Counted from the first letter of the stretch, positions 1-9,375 are shown. The stretch is DNA of 64,000 nucleotides from Alloscardovia omnicolens DSM 21503 (GCF_000420505.1 NZ_ATVB01000008.1:28979-92978); one strand, 5' to 3'. The notes: generated from the sequence alone by a model not told the origin. A program made the numbers and translations.

Positions 1-384
1 GTTCTCACTGACGCCAATCACGCCCAAAACGTACCCTTTAAAGCTCGGCAAAAGCATGAACAGGCTTTTTGACGGTCTCGCCAGATGACCGCCTGCAGGT
101 TTCGCTGATGCAATTTGCGGTTGAACGTTCAGACATAGCATCACGAGCAGCGCAACGCTCAGTAGCATCCCCCACAAGAGGGATAGAATGCGCGCAACTC
201 GCGACGTGCGCAGCATTTGTGCTCTTTCCGATCTCAACGAACGCAGCATCCGCACGCTATTTTCTTCAACTCTATTTTTGACAACGTTATTTTCTGCGCG
301 TTTTTCTTTCGAAACCGCTTGACGCTCTTCTCTCGCGAGCGCGCTATCCGAGCACTTAAGCCTTCTCCTGAATAATTTTTTCAT
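1..384 (-). CDS. Probable D-alanyl-D-alanine carboxypeptidase (DacB/PBP4 type), N-terminal part, runs off the window
   Basis: An open frame of 128 codons starts with ATG at 384-382, preceded by an AAGGA Shine-Dalgarno sequence about 8 nt upstream, and is still open at base 1, so the gene is cut by the window edge. The visible part has a strongly basic N-terminal tail (about 65 residues rich in K, R and E), one membrane segment around residues 70-86 (LLWGMLLSVALLVMLCL) and the start of an extracytoplasmic region. It is divergent from ppa. In many actinobacteria ppa lies next to dacB-tilS-hpt-ftsH, so DacB is the likely identity. That is inference from synteny: no SxxK or other catalytic motif lies within the visible part. 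Confidence in a real gene is high, in the product name moderate. Confidence 0.55.
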   Translation of the reverse strand, partial: MKKLFRRRLKCSDSALAREERQAVSKEKRAENNVVKNRVEENSVRMLRSLRSERAQMLRTSRVARILSLLWGMLLSVALLVMLCLNVQPQIASAKPAGGHLARPSKSLFMLLPSFKGYVLGVIGVSEN

Positions 385-725
385 CGTATGATCCTTCCCT
401 ATTTCTACGACTACGGTGTCGTTCTTCCAGCATGACTGATGCGAGCGCGAAAACCACTATTGAAATGAATATGTGAACCAATGTGGATAACTCGCCCAGT
501 TTCAGCGGAGACATCTCATGTCTAATGCCACGTAAGCGATATCTTTCACACTAAACACGTCCACCGCTCCATCACCATGCCACTCGCTTATACCACTCGC
601 TTATACCACTCGCTTCCCCGACTCATAACGAACCCATACCTCTCGCTTATACTGCGCAGCAAGTAAGCTAGACGCTGAGAGTGCTGATTGATCAGCGCCA
701 CACACAATCTCTTTGAGGAGAAAAA
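385..725. other. Divergent intergenic region upstream of ppa with a 13-bp tandem repeat
   Basis: No gene is seen. At 581-615 the unit CACTCGCTTATAC occurs in tandem, two full copies and a third partial one (CACTCGCTT). The region must contain the promoters of ppa and of the divergent gene, but no convincing -35/-10 pair was identified. Confidence 0.5.
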
Positions 726-1217
726 ATGGCAGAAACATTTAATGTTTTGGTGGAAATTCCACGCGGTTCTAAGAACAAGTACGAAGTAGACCACGAGACC
801 GGCCGCATTATGCTCGACCGCACTTTGTTCACTTCTATGGGCTACCCAGATGACTACGGCTATATTGAAGGTACTTTGGGCGAAGACGGCGATCCACTCG
901 ACGCTTTAGTTATGATTCCAAACTCCGTATTCCCTGGCTGCATTGTGGAATGCCGCGCTGTTGGCTTGTATCACATGGTTGACGAAGCTGGTGGAGACGA
1001 CAAGATTTTGTGCGTTCCTGCAGACCCTCGTTTTGACGACATCAAGGATATTGACGACGTTAACGAGTTCCACAAGAAGGAAATTGAACACTTCTTCAAC
1101 CAGTACAAGGCTTTGGAGCCAGGCAAGGAAGTTATGCCAGGTTCTTACTGGACTACTGTTGACAAGGCTGAGGCAGAAATCGTTGCTGCTCGTCAGCGTT
1201 TGGCAGATGCTGAGTAA
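726..1217 (+). CDS. ppa: Inorganic pyrophosphatase, family I
   Basis: This cytosolic enzyme hydrolyses pyrophosphate to phosphate and so drives biosynthetic reactions. The 163-residue length is typical of bacterial family I enzymes. The N-terminal [11 protein letters not shown] and the metal-binding signature [12 protein letters not shown] (about residues 58-69) are both present, as is the later D-D-IDD-NEFH acidic region. The start is fixed by GAGGAG 6 nt upstream of ATG. A strong hairpin terminator follows about 35 nt after the stop, so it is probably monocistronic. Confidence 0.97.
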   Translation: MAETFNVLVEIPRGSKNKYEVDHETGRIMLDRTLFTSMGYPDDYGYIEGTLGEDGDPLDALVMIPNSVFPGCIVECRAVGLYHMVDEAGGDDKILCVPADPRFDDIKDIDDVNEFHKKEIEHFFNQYKALEPGKEVMPGSYWTTVDKAEAEIVAARQRLADAE

Positions 1218-1250
1218 ACTTCAGTAGACCGCTTACTGCTTATATAGCGA

Positions 1251-1289
1251 GTCCTCGGAACGTCTTTTAGGACTTCCGAGGACTTTTTT
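1251..1289 (+). terminator. Rho-independent terminator of ppa
   Basis: An inverted repeat (AGTCCTCGGAA ... TTCCGAGGACT) is followed by a run of Ts, 33 nt after the ppa stop codon. Confidence 0.9.
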
Positions 1290-1435
1290 ATTCCGCAGAT
1301 ATTGCGATTGCTAGTTCTTCAGATTTTAGCGATGTTTCGAGGAGTAAGTTGCCCAGTAAGTTCCACTTCGTTCCTCCGGATGGCATGCGTCACGACATCG
1401 TTTTGGCGTTTTGACACATTTTGGTTTGACTTCAT

Positions 1436-1553
1436 GACTGAGGTCGATACGCGCAACCGATATGGCACTTTTGAAGCCATTTTTGCGCATCAAAACTGGT
1501 ATAAAAGGTGTATTAATCCGTTAAACCAGCATGTGTGAGAGTAACAACTCTTA
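1436..1553 (+). repeat. Dispersed intergenic repeat, copy A
   Basis: This copy begins GGTCGATACGCGCAACCGAT and carries an internal hairpin (TGGCACTTTTGA ... TCAAAACTGGTA), an outer AACCGAT/ATCCGTT pair and a 3' part GAGAGTAACAACTCTT. Related copies lie at 13692-13747, 19307-19446 and, inverted, 63861-64000. Similarity to copy C extends further upstream (CAGTAAGTTCC against CAGTAGGTTCC). Confidence 0.8.
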
Positions 1554-1627
1554 AGACTTGATGAGTTCCGAACATCGTTTGACATAACAGGTTTTGCTTG
1601 TTTTGCTTTACTGCTCGGATAAAAATG

Positions 1628-1669
1628 TCAGCCATGGCAGGTTTCTTCTGCCGTGGCTGACTGCTTTTT
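1628..1669. terminator. Hairpin terminator in the ppa / membrane-protein gap
   Basis: TCAGCCATGGCAG and CTGCCGTGGCTGA form a 13-nt stem around GTTTCTT, followed by CTGCTTTTT. The T run is on the plus strand. It may terminate read-through from ppa or serve the convergent gene ending at 1853. Confidence 0.75.
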
Positions 1670-1852
1670 AGACCTAAAACTGGAACGAATTACATTGCCA
1701 AACATGACATACTGCCTGCGTCATAGCTCAAAACACTTGCAGAGGTTCAAGTCATTCAGACCACGTAAAACTTACACCGTTTCATTAAGTCAGTTTTACG
1801 AATTTCGCACGCGAGCCGAGAACCACGCCAGCCTAGAGCACACTAAGAACAC

Positions 1853-2668
1853 TCAAACAATAAAGCTGATAAGGAAAATCATCAGTGGCAAAATACCGCT
1901 GAGCATTGCTGCTAATCCTGCGTATCTCCAAACAGGAGAGAGATTACGCGCTTCTTCAGTCTGTTGCGAAGCCTCGTTCGCTTTACCATCGCTTGACTGC
2001 TCACCCGCTTGAGGGGCTTTCACTCCAGAACCACCCGCTTGAGATGCACGCACGGCATCGCGTGACCAAGCTCCCACACTCAGGCTAATGCACAGAATTC
2101 CGATAACGATGAAGGCAATAATAGCAACGAAAGCAGTAGTACTGATTGCCAAACCAGCCGCACGCGCAAAACGCGCAACCATCCAGCCTGACGATGCCAA
2201 ACCTAAAGTTCCCATCAAAATAATGTTTGCCAGCGACTCAATTAACTGAGTGCGTTCTTTTCGCAACATTTCAAATAAGAAACCGCCAGCAATCAAAGCG
2301 GACATCAGCATAAACAGAGCCGCACCAAAATGCTGTTCGGCTGCGATTAAAGCGGCAATGACTCCCGCGAGGCTCATAGCAACTGCTGCAATACGTGAAG
2401 CATGAGGAGTAGGCGTATACAGTTCAGCAGGGAAAAGCCAAGCCGCAACACCTGCCACCGCCACAATAAACACAGGCAGAGCATACAAAAGAACACCGCC
2501 CACATGCCACATGGATGCAATCAGGAAAAACATAAGCGCACATACAACCGCGCTTGCCCCCGCTACACGTACACCAGCCACACGAACACCAGCTACACGC
2601 GCACTCCGAGCAGCGCCCGACTCACCCACATTCCCACCCTGAACACCAGCGGCTTGTTCCTTCGACAT
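1853..2668 (-). CDS. Multi-pass membrane protein of unknown function
   Basis: The 271-residue product begins at the ATG at 2668, chosen because AAGGAG lies 6 nt upstream; an upstream in-frame ATG at 2725 has no such site. After a short polar N-terminus and a degenerate VAGVRVAGVRVAGA repeat, about six hydrophobic segments alternate with short loops. A polar linker rich in S, Q, G and E (about residues 205-243) separates the last segment, LSGILPLMIFLISFIV. I do not recognise the family. It is divergent from glnR, sharing a 175-bp intergenic region, which may mean co-regulation. Confidence 0.8.
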   Translation of the reverse strand: MSKEQAAGVQGGNVGESGAARSARVAGVRVAGVRVAGASAVVCALMFFLIASMWHVGGVLLYALPVFIVAVAGVAAWLFPAELYTPTPHASRIAAVAMSLAGVIAALIAAEQHFGAALFMLMSALIAGGFLFEMLRKERTQLIESLANIILMGTLGLASSGWMVARFARAAGLAISTTAFVAIIAFIVIGILCISLSVGAWSRDAVRASQAGGSGVKAPQAGEQSSDGKANEASQQTEEARNLSPVWRYAGLAAMLSGILPLMIFLISFIV

Positions 2669-2843
2669 TTTCACTCCTTGACCGCAAATAGACGAATGCG
2701 GTAGATAACGTTTACTATTATTCATAGTAACGGTTTAGCAGGGCATTCTGTTCACGCCGTTGTTTGTTACTTCATGCGCTATCGATATGAACACACAAAT
2801 CGCAAATCGAAGCGCGCAGTATGCGTTTTTCGGAAGGACAGTC

Positions 2844-3602
2844 ATGAGCGATTTCACACTGCTAACAAAATCGACTGATCCCGCTTCCGTGTTGCCTGCT
2901 TTAGCTTTACTCCAACATCGTGTGCGCGTTCTGCCTACAGAAACATCCTCGCTTGTGCGCATTCCTGATGAAAGTATTGTGTTTTTAGATGCTCGCGAAG
3001 ATGTTGCGTCTGCAAAGACTTTCTGCTCGATGGCAGCTGCCTCGGGCGTTCAATTTCCAATTATCGTTATTTTAAGTGAGGGCGGCTGTTTAGCTTTTAA
3101 CGCTGAGTGGAAGGCTGCAGATTTCGTGGTCAACACTGCCAGCCCTGCAGAAGTTGAAACTCGCGCGCGCGTTCTGTCTATGGGCGGCTTGGTTAATCCT
3201 GGTCTTATGCACACGTCAGATACTTCAGACGATGAGAAGAATTCCTCGTCTGCATCGTCTCGAAACGGCGTGATTACGTGCGGCGCTTTGGAAGTAGATA
3301 CGATTGGCTACACCGCTACGCTGCATGGACATCCGCTTGATTTGGCGTATAAAGAGTTTGAGCTTCTCAAGTATTTAGTACTGCACCCAGGCCGCGCTTT
3401 TACGCGCACACATTTACTTCAGGAAGTGTGGGGCTACGATTATTACGGCGGTACGCGCACGGTTGATGTGCATGTTCGTCGTCTGCGCGCTAAGTTAGGC
3501 GTTGAGTTTGAGTCTGTGATTGGAACTGTGCGTAACGTGGGTTATCGTTTTGACCCTCCTCAGGGCGCTCGTTCTCATGGAGATGGGCAAGACGAAGAGT
3601 AA
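2844..3602 (+). CDS. glnR: GlnR-type orphan winged-helix transcriptional regulator
   Basis: The 252-residue protein has a degenerate receiver domain (residues 1-115: DESIVFLDARED, PIIVILSEGGC) and a C-terminal OmpR/PhoB winged helix ending in GTRTVDVHVRRLRAKLG and GTVRNVGYRF. The layout and sequence (LALLQHRVRVLP, TEGG-like segment, QEVWGYDYYGGTRTVDVH) match actinobacterial GlnR, the global nitrogen-assimilation regulator, whose receiver domain works without canonical phosphorylation. The start at 2844 is chosen from GGAAGGA 6 nt upstream; an in-frame ATG at 2760 is less likely. No sensor kinase is adjacent, consistent with an orphan regulator. nth follows after 1 nt, so the two are likely co-transcribed. 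Confidence 0.85.
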   Translation: MSDFTLLTKSTDPASVLPALALLQHRVRVLPTETSSLVRIPDESIVFLDAREDVASAKTFCSMAAASGVQFPIIVILSEGGCLAFNAEWKAADFVVNTASPAEVETRARVLSMGGLVNPGLMHTSDTSDDEKNSSSASSRNGVITCGALEVDTIGYTATLHGHPLDLAYKEFELLKYLVLHPGRAFTRTHLLQEVWGYDYYGGTRTVDVHVRRLRAKLGVEFESVIGTVRNVGYRFDPPQGARSHGDGQDEE

Positions 3603-3603
3603 C

Positions 3604-4275
3604 ATGCCTCGCGAGACCAAACAGCAACGCGCGCAACGCATTCATGAGGAGTACGCGATTTTATGCGAAGAAATACCGAATCCTCAGCCAGGTTTAGTTT
3701 TTCGTAACTCTTTTGAACTGCTGATTGCCACGATGATGAGCGCTCAGACCACGGATGTACGCGTTAACTCGGTTACTCCTGAACTTTTTGCGCTCTACCC
3801 TACTGCTGAAACGATGGCTGAGGGCAATGTGGAACTGATTGGCGAGATTATTCATGCCATCGGTTTTTGGCGGGTAAAAGCCCAGAGAGCTGTGCAGATA
3901 GCGCAATCTTTAGTCCGTGATTTTAATGGCGAAGTGCCTAGCACAATGGAGGAGCTGGTAACTCTTCCGGGAGTGGGTCGTAAAACTGCAAATGTTGTGC
4001 TCGGTCATGCTTTTAATGAACCCGGTTTTCCGGTTGATACGCATGTTATTCGGTTAACACGTCGTTTGCGTTGGCGCACAGATTGGCGTTCATCTCATCC
4101 AGATCCCGTGCATATTGAGTCAGAAATAACGCAATATTTTGAACCATCCGAGTGGAAAAACGTGTCGGATCGTCTTATTTTATTCGGGCGTTCTACGTGT
4201 CATGCACGCAAACCTGAATGCGATATGTGTCCGCTCAAACAAAGCTGCCCGAGCTTCGGCATGTATACTCGTTAG
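3604..4275 (+). CDS. nth: Endonuclease III (base-excision DNA glycosylase / AP lyase)
   Basis: The enzyme removes oxidised pyrimidines and cleaves at abasic sites. The 223-residue protein shows the helix-hairpin-helix LPGVGRKTANVVL with the catalytic Lys, the catalytic Asp in FPVDTHV, and the C-terminal [4Fe-4S] ligands C-x6-C-x2-C-x5-C (CHARKPECDMCPLKQSC). The start at 3604 is chosen because it lies immediately after the glnR stop codon; longer in-frame starts (3577, 3583) would overlap glnR. The Shine-Dalgarno sequence is weak, suggesting translational coupling. Confidence 0.95.
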   Translation: MPRETKQQRAQRIHEEYAILCEEIPNPQPGLVFRNSFELLIATMMSAQTTDVRVNSVTPELFALYPTAETMAEGNVELIGEIIHAIGFWRVKAQRAVQIAQSLVRDFNGEVPSTMEELVTLPGVGRKTANVVLGHAFNEPGFPVDTHVIRLTRRLRWRTDWRSSHPDPVHIESEITQYFEPSEWKNVSDRLILFGRSTCHARKPECDMCPLKQSCPSFGMYTR

Positions 4276-4298
4276 CCTTGTGACGTAGACTACGACCT

Positions 4299-5852
4299 AT
4301 GAGTCAGAAGTCATCATTACGTTCAGGTCTTATTTTCTTTGCTACGCTTATTGTGCTCGCTCTTATAGTGACGGGCGGATGGGCAATTGTGAATCATAAG
4401 GTAGAGCTGCCTGCCGTCTTAGGTGGGGCGGAAGGAAACGGTCAAACCCTTACAGTGGCAACCGCCCAACCGATCAGCTCTCTTGATATGACCTCTAATA
4501 CGTCTTCTGCTCTTGATCAAGCTTTACTGCATAATGTGTACGATACTTTGGTCGGTCGCGATGAAAAAAATCAGCCTGTGCCCACTGGTTTAGCCAAAAA
4601 CTGGAGCATTTCTCCAGACGGTTTAACCTACACTTTTAAGCTGTACTCAGGTATGAACTTTTCGAACGGTCATACTGCTAATGCGGACGATGTGATCGCC
4701 TCGCTGAAGCAGACGCTCGAAAAGCAAACGGTTGATTCAACGCGGTTGCAGCGCGTCACAAGCGTGAACGGCAATAATCTCACAGTAGAAATAACGCTAT
4801 CTCAAGCAGATCCAAACCTTCTATGGGCGCTGAGCACGCGAGCTGGAATTATTTACGACTCACAAGCCACGTATGACGCAGCGAAAACTGCTGTCGGTTC
4901 TGGCCCGTATCAGGTTGAAGCCTTCGAAGCCGGCAAATCGCTTACCTTAACAGTTAATCCTCACTATGGTAAGAAAATCAAGGGTTTTTCTACTATCAAG
5001 CTAGTTGCATACCCTGATGCGAATGCAGCTGTGGATGCTCTCGAAGCGAAAAAAGTGGATGCGATCTTACCGCTGGCTAATTCCCCTGCAACCGCTAACG
5101 TGGCGGCTGCTCGTCAAAAGCTTTCCGAGCTCAAAGACGTAACTGTTGCTACAACCGCGAGCACCCATCGTTGGGCTATTGCTTTGAATACTTCTGCGGA
5201 TTCGCTGTTCTCTGACACGCATATTCGTCAGGCTTATCGCGCAATGCTTAACCAGTCTGAGCTTATTTCTGCGTTGGGAGTAAGCGCAGTTGCGCTGTCT
5301 GCCCCTGTTCCTTCTCTCGATCCGGGATACCAGGATTTAACGGGAACATATCATGTGGATATTGCGCAGGCTCGTCAATATTTGAGCTTCTATGGGTATG
5401 CGCGAAACTTTACTTTGTCGTATCCGCAAAGCATAGGTGACGCTTTTGCTCAGACCGTAGCTTCGCAGTTGGTTGCAGTAGGCGGAACGGTTACACCTCA
5501 AGCTGTTCCAGATAATCAATGGCAGTCTCAGATTGTAGAGGGCAAACAGTTTGATATGGCGATTATCGATTTAAGCAGTAGCCATGACCTCTTAAATATT
5601 GCCAGCCCTGATTACATAACTCAGTACACAAGCCCTGACACGAATACCGCTTTAGATAATGCGCGAAAAGCTGCGAATGATAATGAATACACGGCAGCAA
5701 TGACAGCCTTAAGCAATCAGATTGCTGATGCCTCGCCAATAATTTGGGCGTATGAGGAACAGCCGATTGTTGCTGAGCGCGCTGGAATTACTGGCATGCC
5801 TAAGGCTCTGGCGGATTCATATGTGCAGCTGGAAAATATTGTGAAGGAGTAG
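4299..5852 (+). CDS. ABC transporter solute-binding protein, family 5 (peptide-binding type), membrane-anchored
   Basis: The 517-residue protein has an N-terminal membrane segment (about residues 10-30, LIFFATLIVLALIVTGGWAI) without a lipobox Cys, so it is probably held by an uncleaved anchor. The rest follows the SBP_bac_5 layout: LLHNVYDTLVGRDEKNQPVPTG, LAKNWSISPDGLTYTFKL, DVIASLKQTL, VGSGPYQVEAFEAGKSLTL. The family usually binds oligopeptides or nickel and similar ligands for import. No permease or ATPase gene is adjacent, so it is an orphan component here. There is no clear Shine-Dalgarno sequence before the ATG. Confidence 0.85.
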   Translation: MSQKSSLRSGLIFFATLIVLALIVTGGWAIVNHKVELPAVLGGAEGNGQTLTVATAQPISSLDMTSNTSSALDQALLHNVYDTLVGRDEKNQPVPTGLAKNWSISPDGLTYTFKLYSGMNFSNGHTANADDVIASLKQTLEKQTVDSTRLQRVTSVNGNNLTVEITLSQADPNLLWALSTRAGIIYDSQATYDAAKTAVGSGPYQVEAFEAGKSLTLTVNPHYGKKIKGFSTIKLVAYPDANAAVDALEAKKVDAILPLANSPATANVAAARQKLSELKDVTVATTASTHRWAIALNTSADSLFSDTHIRQAYRAMLNQSELISALGVSAVALSAPVPSLDPGYQDLTGTYHVDIAQARQYLSFYGYARNFTLSYPQSIGDAFAQTVASQLVAVGGTVTPQAVPDNQWQSQIVEGKQFDMAIIDLSSSHDLLNIASPDYITQYTSPDTNTALDNARKAANDNEYTAAMTALSNQIADASPIIWAYEEQPIVAERAGITGMPKALADSYVQLENIVKE

Positions 5853-5973
5853 GGTTCTCGCATCGGCTTCCCGCTCCTTTAACTCACCTGTAGCTCACTT
5901 GTAGCTCACCTGTGCTTAGCCTCTGTCTGTGCAAGTTCCTGCCTTCTGCTCCCCACTTCGGCGTGTCTTGCAA

Positions 5974-5991
5974 CACACGTAAACTCGTGTG
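5974..5991 (+). promoter_or_regulatory. Short hairpin abutting the valS start codon
   Basis: CACACG and CGTGTG pair around TAAACT and end 1 nt before the ATG at 5993. No Shine-Dalgarno sequence is seen, so this structure occupies the usual ribosome-binding position. A 3-copy tandem of about 11 bp (CTCACCTGTAG type) lies further upstream at about 5882-5915. Confidence 0.4.
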
Positions 5992-5992
5992 C

Positions 5993-8722
5993 ATGACTAA
6001 TGAAGCAGATAAGACAAGCATTTCCGCTTCTCTCACCCCTTTGCCAGCTAAGGTTGGCGTTGAGGGTTTGGAAGAGAAGTGGGGTGCCGCTTGGGAAGAA
6101 CAGCAAACCTACGCATTCCAAGGCAGCCGCGACCGTAAGGCTGTCTATTCTATCGATACTCCTCCTCCAACCGTCTCCGGTAGTTTGCATGTAGGTCACG
6201 TATTTTCCTACACGCACACCGATGTTATTGCGCGTTTTAAGCGTATGAACGGTTTCGACGTGTTCTATCCAATGGGGTGGGACGATAACGGTTTGCCAAC
6301 CGAGCGTCGTGTGCAAAACTATTTCGGTGTTCGCGTAGATACGTCGCTTAAATACGATCCTGATTTTAAGCCTCCTTTCGAAGGTACTGAGGGCAAGAAA
6401 ATTCAGGCAAAAGATCAGGTTCCTGTATCTCGTCAGAACTTTATTGAGCTGTGCGAGCGCTTAACTACTGAAGATGAAAAGCTTTTCGAGAAGCTGTGGC
6501 GCACGCTGGGTCTGTCTGTTGACTGGAAGAACACGTATCACACGATTGGCGAGCATCCTCGTCGTGTGGCTCAGAAGGCTTTCTTGCGTAATTTGCAGCG
6601 CGGTCAGGCATATCAGAAGCAGGCTCCTGGTCTGTGGGATGTTACGTTCCAGACTGCTGTTGCGCAGGCTGAGTTGGAAAGCCGCGAGTACGATGGTTTC
6701 TATCACAAGGTTGCTTTCCACTTGGTAGATGACGGTTCACCTATATACATTGAAACCACTCGTCCAGAGCTTCTTCCTGCTTGCGTTGCTTTGATTGCTC
6801 ACCCTGACGATGAGCGTTACCAGAAGTTCTTCGGAAAGTCTGTGTATTCGCCTCTGTTTAGCGTAGAAGTTCCTGTTGTCGCTCATGCTGCTGCAGAGAT
6901 GGATAAGGGCGCGGGTATTGCTATGTGCTGTACTTTCGGCGATATGACCGACGTGCAGTGGTGGCGCGATTTGAACTTGCCAACACGTTCTATTATTCAG
7001 CGTAACGGTCGTATTGTTATGACCACTCCTGAATGGATTAGCTCTGCTGAGGGTGTGGATTTGTTCGAACAGATTGCTGGCAAGACCACGTTCTCTGCTC
7101 GCAAGATTATTGTGGACGCTTTGCGTGAATCCGGCGATTTAGATGGCGAGCCAACGCCAACGAAGCGTATGACGAACTTCTACGAAAAGGGCGATAAGCC
7201 TTTGGAAATCGTCACTTCTCGTCAGTGGTATTTGTCGAACGGTGGAACAGACCGTGCTTTGAATGCTGAACTGATTGAGCGCGGCAAAGAGCTGGACTTC
7301 CACCCTGACTTTATGCGCGTGCGCTATGAGAACTGGGTGAATGGTTTGAACGGCGACTGGCTGATTTCTCGTCAGCGTTTCTTTGGTGTGCCATTCCCAT
7401 TGTGGTACCCAATCAATGCTGATGGTTCCGTCGATTACGATAACCCGCTGACTCCTGCAGAAGATATTTTGCCGATTGATCCAACTATTGATGTTCCAGC
7501 AGGCTACACCGACGATCAGCGCGATGTTCCTGGCGGTTTTACTGCTGAAAAAGACATTATGGATACATGGGCAACCTCGTCCTTAACTCCTCAGATTGTG
7601 ACGAAGTGGGCGGAGCCAGGCGAAGAGAATGAAGCCCTGTTCAAGGCTACTTTCCCTATGGATTTGCGTCCTCAGGGTCAGGATATTATTCGCACATGGC
7701 TGTTTAGTTCTGTTGTGCGCGCACATCTAGAAAATGGTGTGCTTCCTTGGGCTCATGCCGGTTTGTCTGGTTGGATTTTGGACCCTGACCATAAGAAGAT
7801 GAGTAAATCTAAGGGTAACGTTGTTGTGCCATCTGAGCCGATTGAGAAGTTTGGCGCGGATGCTGTGCGTTACTGGGCTGCGTCTGCTCGTTTGGGTACT
7901 GACGCTGCGTACGAGATTGGCGAAATGAAGATTGGTCGTCGTTTGGCGATTAAACTGCTGAACGCTACGAAGTTTGCTTTGGCGATTGGACGCGAAGACG
8001 AGAACCATCAGGTTGCTGACCATACTTCTGTTACATGGAATGTTGCTGATGTGATTCATCCACTCGATCGTTCTGTGATGGCTCAGTTGGCTTCTGTTGT
8101 TGAGGTGGCTACTGCTGCGCTGAATGATTACGACCATGCGAAGGCATTGGAAACCATTGAGAGCTTCTTCTGGCAGTTCTGCGATGATTACATTGAGCTG
8201 GCTAAGAACCGCGCATATGGCACTGCTGATGCGACTGGCAAGTTGCCAACTGCAGAAGAAACTTTGTCTGCTCGCACTACTTTAGGCTTAGGATTGGATG
8301 CGTTCGCACGACTCTTGGCTCCGTATCTGCCTTACGCTACCGAGGAAGTGTATTCTTGGATGCATGACGGCGCTGGCTCGGTTCACCGCGCCGCATGGCC
8401 TGAGGCGGGCTTGTATCGTGCCGCTGCGGGCGACGCCGATGACGATGTTCTGCTCTGGGCAGGTCGCGCTCTGGCTGCTTTGCGCAAGATTAAGTCCGAA
8501 GCCAAGGTTTCGATGAAGACTCCAATCTTAAGCGCTACTTTGGCTGTTGATGAGAAGGCCATCGCTTTGATTGAGTCTGTATCTGGCGACATTTACGAAG
8601 CCGGTAAGGTAACGGGCACAGTTGAGTGGGTTGCCGCAGATTTGACTGCCGACAACGCTAACGCTGACGAGATTACGATTACCACTTCTGAGCTGGGAGA
8701 AGCTCCAGCACGGAAGAGGTAA
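5993..8722 (+). CDS. valS: Valyl-tRNA synthetase
   Basis: This class I aminoacyl-tRNA synthetase charges tRNA-Val. The 909-residue protein has the HIGH motif as HVGH in PPPTVSGSLHVGHVFSYTHTD (split here as the nucleotide-binding region near residue 45), an editing domain in the middle, and KMSKS in DPDHKKMSKSKGN. The 909-residue start at 5993 (MTNEADKTS) is preferred; the frame is open upstream to 5912 but that stretch is Cys-rich and not family-like. No T-box leader was seen. A strong terminator follows, indicating a single-gene unit. Confidence 0.96.
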   Translation: MTNEADKTSISASLTPLPAKVGVEGLEEKWGAAWEEQQTYAFQGSRDRKAVYSIDTPPPTVSGSLHVGHVFSYTHTDVIARFKRMNGFDVFYPMGWDDNGLPTERRVQNYFGVRVDTSLKYDPDFKPPFEGTEGKKIQAKDQVPVSRQNFIELCERLTTEDEKLFEKLWRTLGLSVDWKNTYHTIGEHPRRVAQKAFLRNLQRGQAYQKQAPGLWDVTFQTAVAQAELESREYDGFYHKVAFHLVDDGSPIYIETTRPELLPACVALIAHPDDERYQKFFGKSVYSPLFSVEVPVVAHAAAEMDKGAGIAMCCTFGDMTDVQWWRDLNLPTRSIIQRNGRIVMTTPEWISSAEGVDLFEQIAGKTTFSARKIIVDALRESGDLDGEPTPTKRMTNFYEKGDKPLEIVTSRQWYLSNGGTDRALNAELIERGKELDFHPDFMRVRYENWVNGLNGDWLISRQRFFGVPFPLWYPINADGSVDYDNPLTPAEDILPIDPTIDVPAGYTDDQRDVPGGFTAEKDIMDTWATSSLTPQIVTKWAEPGEENEALFKATFPMDLRPQGQDIIRTWLFSSVVRAHLENGVLPWAHAGLSGWILDPDHKKMSKSKGNVVVPSEPIEKFGADAVRYWAASARLGTDAAYEIGEMKIGRRLAIKLLNATKFALAIGREDENHQVADHTSVTWNVADVIHPLDRSVMAQLASVVEVATAALNDYDHAKALETIESFFWQFCDDYIELAKNRAYGTADATGKLPTAEETLSARTTLGLGLDAFARLLAPYLPYATEEVYSWMHDGAGSVHRAAWPEAGLYRAAAGDADDDVLLWAGRALAALRKIKSEAKVSMKTPILSATLAVDEKAIALIESVSGDIYEAGKVTGTVEWVAADLTADNANADEITITTSELGEAPARKR

Positions 8723-8735
8723 ATTATTAGCCTAA

Positions 8736-8777
8736 GGGGGGGGAGGATTCGTGTGAATCCTCCCCCCCCCTCTTGTT
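8736..8777 (+). terminator. Terminator of valS with a G8/C10 stem
   Basis: A run of eight Gs plus AGGATT pairs with AATCCT and a run of Cs around a GTGTG-containing loop, followed by TCTTGTTTT. The stop codon of valS is 14 nt upstream. The homopolymer G/C tracts make this a likely site of sequencing or replication slippage. Confidence 0.85.
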
Positions 8778-9003
8778 TTCCGTGTTTTCGTATGTACCGT
8801 GGGGACGATACATACGCTACTGCCCTGTTTTGGGTGATTTTGCCTGTTTTTCTGGAAGTACGTTAAGCAGCGATGTGACGGTATTTAATTCTCTATTCTG
8901 CAAAGAAATCGATGACCCTCAAAACTCTGTATCGTCCAATTCCTACACAGCGTTTGGAAGAAACAGACCTCCTGAATCGCGTCCGAGCCCGATGCGGGGT
9001 TTC

Positions 9004-9366
9004 TTAGCGCCCAGCCGCAATATCCTCGTGACGCTTTTTCGACGCGGTCACCACAAAATCGCGGTAAGCATGCGCGATCGTTGGGCTTAACCCACAATCG
9101 ACAGCGAGCCCACTCATGCGTGCCAGCTGACGCTCCTCCCGAGCAGCGTCCAAAGCCGCGAACCCAGCCGCTGCCTTTAATTGCCCAACTTTCTCAGTAA
9201 TCCTAAAGCGGCGTGCAAGCAAGCGCACAATCTCATCATCAATCTCATCTATGTTCTCGCGCAAGTGCTCAATCTCGCGCGTGGCCTCAATAACCGCGTC
9301 CGAAGCATCCGCGCCCAAACTTGCGGACGAAATCTCAGTATTCTCTGCGCTCTTGTCTACGTTCAT
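9004..9366 (-). CDS. Chorismate mutase (AroQ class)
   Basis: The enzyme converts chorismate to prephenate for Phe/Tyr synthesis. The 120-residue protein has a variable N-terminus of about 30 residues and then the all-alpha AroQ domain: LRENIDEIDDEIVRLLARRF, with the first-helix Arg, then KVGQLKA with the active-site Lys, and the AREERQLARM helix. The ATG at 9366 is preceded by GGTGAGGAT. It lies downstream of rho on the same strand, separated by a likely terminator. Confidence 0.9.
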   Translation of the reverse strand: MNVDKSAENTEISSASLGADASDAVIEATREIEHLRENIDEIDDEIVRLLARRFRITEKVGQLKAAAGFAALDAAREERQLARMSGLAVDCGLSPTIAHAYRDFVVTASKKRHEDIAAGR

Positions 9367-9375
9367 ATCCTCACC

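Noticed and set aside
581..615. A CRISPR-like array
   Set aside because: The repeats are 13-bp direct tandem copies without spacers; no array of regularly spaced repeats was found anywhere in the window.
1653..2012. A 119-codon plus-strand frame after ppa
   Set aside because: It starts in the terminator hairpin and overlaps the membrane-protein gene on the other strand; no ribosome-binding site.
5853..5992. A T-box or other amino-acid-responsive leader upstream of valS
   Set aside because: No T-box sequence, specifier loop or terminator/antiterminator pair; only short tandem repeats and a 6-bp hairpin.
8773..9090. A 105-codon plus-strand frame between valS and the chorismate mutase gene
   Set aside because: It starts inside the valS terminator and ends antisense to the chorismate mutase gene; no family features.
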